From Planctomycetota bacterium (lineage in GTDB: Bacteria; Planctomycetota; UBA1135), in assembly GCA_022447335.1 (NCBI GenBank), contig JAKVCF010000139.1, positions 1 through 5,536 of the forward strand: a DNA stretch of 5,536 bases, in the 5' to 3' direction. Position numbers and translations under genes: made by a program. This document shows positions 5,190 to 5,536 of this stretch, piece after piece. Below the pieces are notes generated by a model. It made no database searches, was not told the origin of the DNA, and worked only from the letters and a program-made list of their open reading frames with translations. How positions within the stretch are numbered: the first letter of the stretch is position 1; every line of letters begins with the position of its first letter.

Positions 5190-5536
5190 GTGGTGGCAAA
5201 GGAGTACAAGTGCGAACTTTCATGGTCAGCGAGTCGGGCGAAGGAGTTCGAGCGCTGTAAGCGCGACTACTGGTATTCGCGCTACGGATTTTGGGGGTGG
5301 TGGAAAGAGCGCCCACGCGGCGAGAAGTTCGACATGATGGTGCATAAGAACTTGGGGTCGCTTCCGGCGTTCACTGGAGATGTGGTCCACCGCGCCATCG
5401 AACGCTGGTTTCAGTTACGCCAAGCGGGCTCGACGATGAGCGCGAGTGAGTTGATGGAAGAGGCTGTGAACCTTTTCCGCTCCGGTTGGCGGCAGTCATC
5501 GACAGACGCTTGGAAGGAGCAGCCGAATAAGCTAAC
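5190..5536 (+). CDS. PD-(D/E)XK (RecB/Cas4-like) nuclease-family protein, N-terminal part, runs off the right edge
   Basis: The frame is open for 115 codons from GTG 5190 (or GTG 5193) to the window end, after an in-frame TAG at 5178-5180. The translation resembles the N-terminus of PD-(D/E)XK nuclease-superfamily proteins: LSWSASRAKEFERC (10-23) fits the usual S-x-S-x-x-x-x-x-x-C opening, KRDYWYSRYGFWGWW (24-38) fits the aromatic-rich helix after the conserved cysteine, and FTGDVVHRAIERWF (61-74) fits the G-x-x-x-H motif with H67 as the conserved histidine. The catalytic D/ExK residues lie beyond the window, so activity cannot be judged. Such proteins act on DNA ends or in repair, often next to or fused with helicases. 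GGAG at 5173-5176 sits 13 bases before the first GTG, a long spacing. No ATG exists before codon 49, which lies after the first motif, so a GTG start is favoured. No Cas genes or repeats are nearby to suggest a CRISPR role. Confidence 0.72.
   Translation, partial: MVAKEYKCELSWSASRAKEFERCKRDYWYSRYGFWGWWKERPRGEKFDMMVHKNLGSLPAFTGDVVHRAIERWFQLRQAGSTMSASELMEEAVNLFRSGWRQSSTDAWKEQPNKL

Noticed and set aside
5011..5337. Minus-strand frame of 101 codons and plus-strand frame of 83 codons in the divergent region
   Set aside because: Their translations are low-complexity, rich in Ser/Pro/Arg, and match nothing recognisable. The alternative plus frame from 5190 carries the nuclease-family motifs instead.
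5190..5536. Cas4 of a CRISPR adaptation module
   Set aside because: The N-terminal motifs are shared by the whole PD-(D/E)XK superfamily, and no repeats, cas1/cas2 or other CRISPR genes are visible.

Overview
The window reads as ordinary bacterial chromosome of moderately high GC (by eye in the high fifties percent). It holds six protein genes, two of them cut by the window edges. I see no rRNA, tRNA, CRISPR array, insertion sequence or phage gene. The mix of families points to Planctomycetota or a related PVC-group bacterium: a Tat-exported Gfo/Idh/MocA oxidoreductase, a Tat-exported TIM-barrel sugar isomerase/epimerase, a SUMF1-fold lipoprotein, and starts that mostly lack a Shine-Dalgarno sequence. 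This placement is an inference from gene content, not a phylogenetic result.

Layout. Bases 2-190 are the last 62 codons of purH (final steps of de novo purine synthesis). A perfect 11-bp palindrome with a 3-base loop (201-225) follows and ends one base before the next start codon. Bases 227-3320 form a tight three-gene plus-strand unit: a Tat-signal TIM-barrel isomerase/epimerase, a SUMF1/FGE-fold lipoprotein, and a Tat-signal NAD(P)-dependent Gfo/Idh/MocA oxidoreductase. Both internal junctions are 4-base stop/start overlaps (GTGA, then ATGA). Bases 3321-3388 are a convergent gap holding a hairpin with a T-rich tail on the minus strand. Bases 3389-4969 (minus) encode a secreted subtilisin-family serine protease with a propeptide and an uncharacterised C-terminal domain. 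A divergent gap of about 220 bases with two GC-rich hairpins follows. From 5190 to the right edge, an open frame on the plus strand encodes the N-terminus of a PD-(D/E)XK (RecB/Cas4-like) nuclease-family protein.

How the genes fit together. The three-gene unit looks like an extracytoplasmic sugar-modification module. A sugar dehydrogenase/oxidoreductase and a sugar isomerase/epimerase are commonly paired in carbohydrate catabolism, and here each of the three proteins carries an export signal. The SUMF1 protein lacks the cysteine pair of true formylglycine-generating enzymes, so it is probably not a sulfatase activator and may be a binding or structural partner. The substrate cannot be told from the sequence. 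The protease and nuclease genes look like independent transcription units.

I found no clearly new defence or mobile system. The points most worth a second look are the start-abutting palindrome, the coupled three-gene export module with its cysteine-less SUMF1 member, the protease C-terminal domain, and the truncated nuclease-family gene at the right edge.
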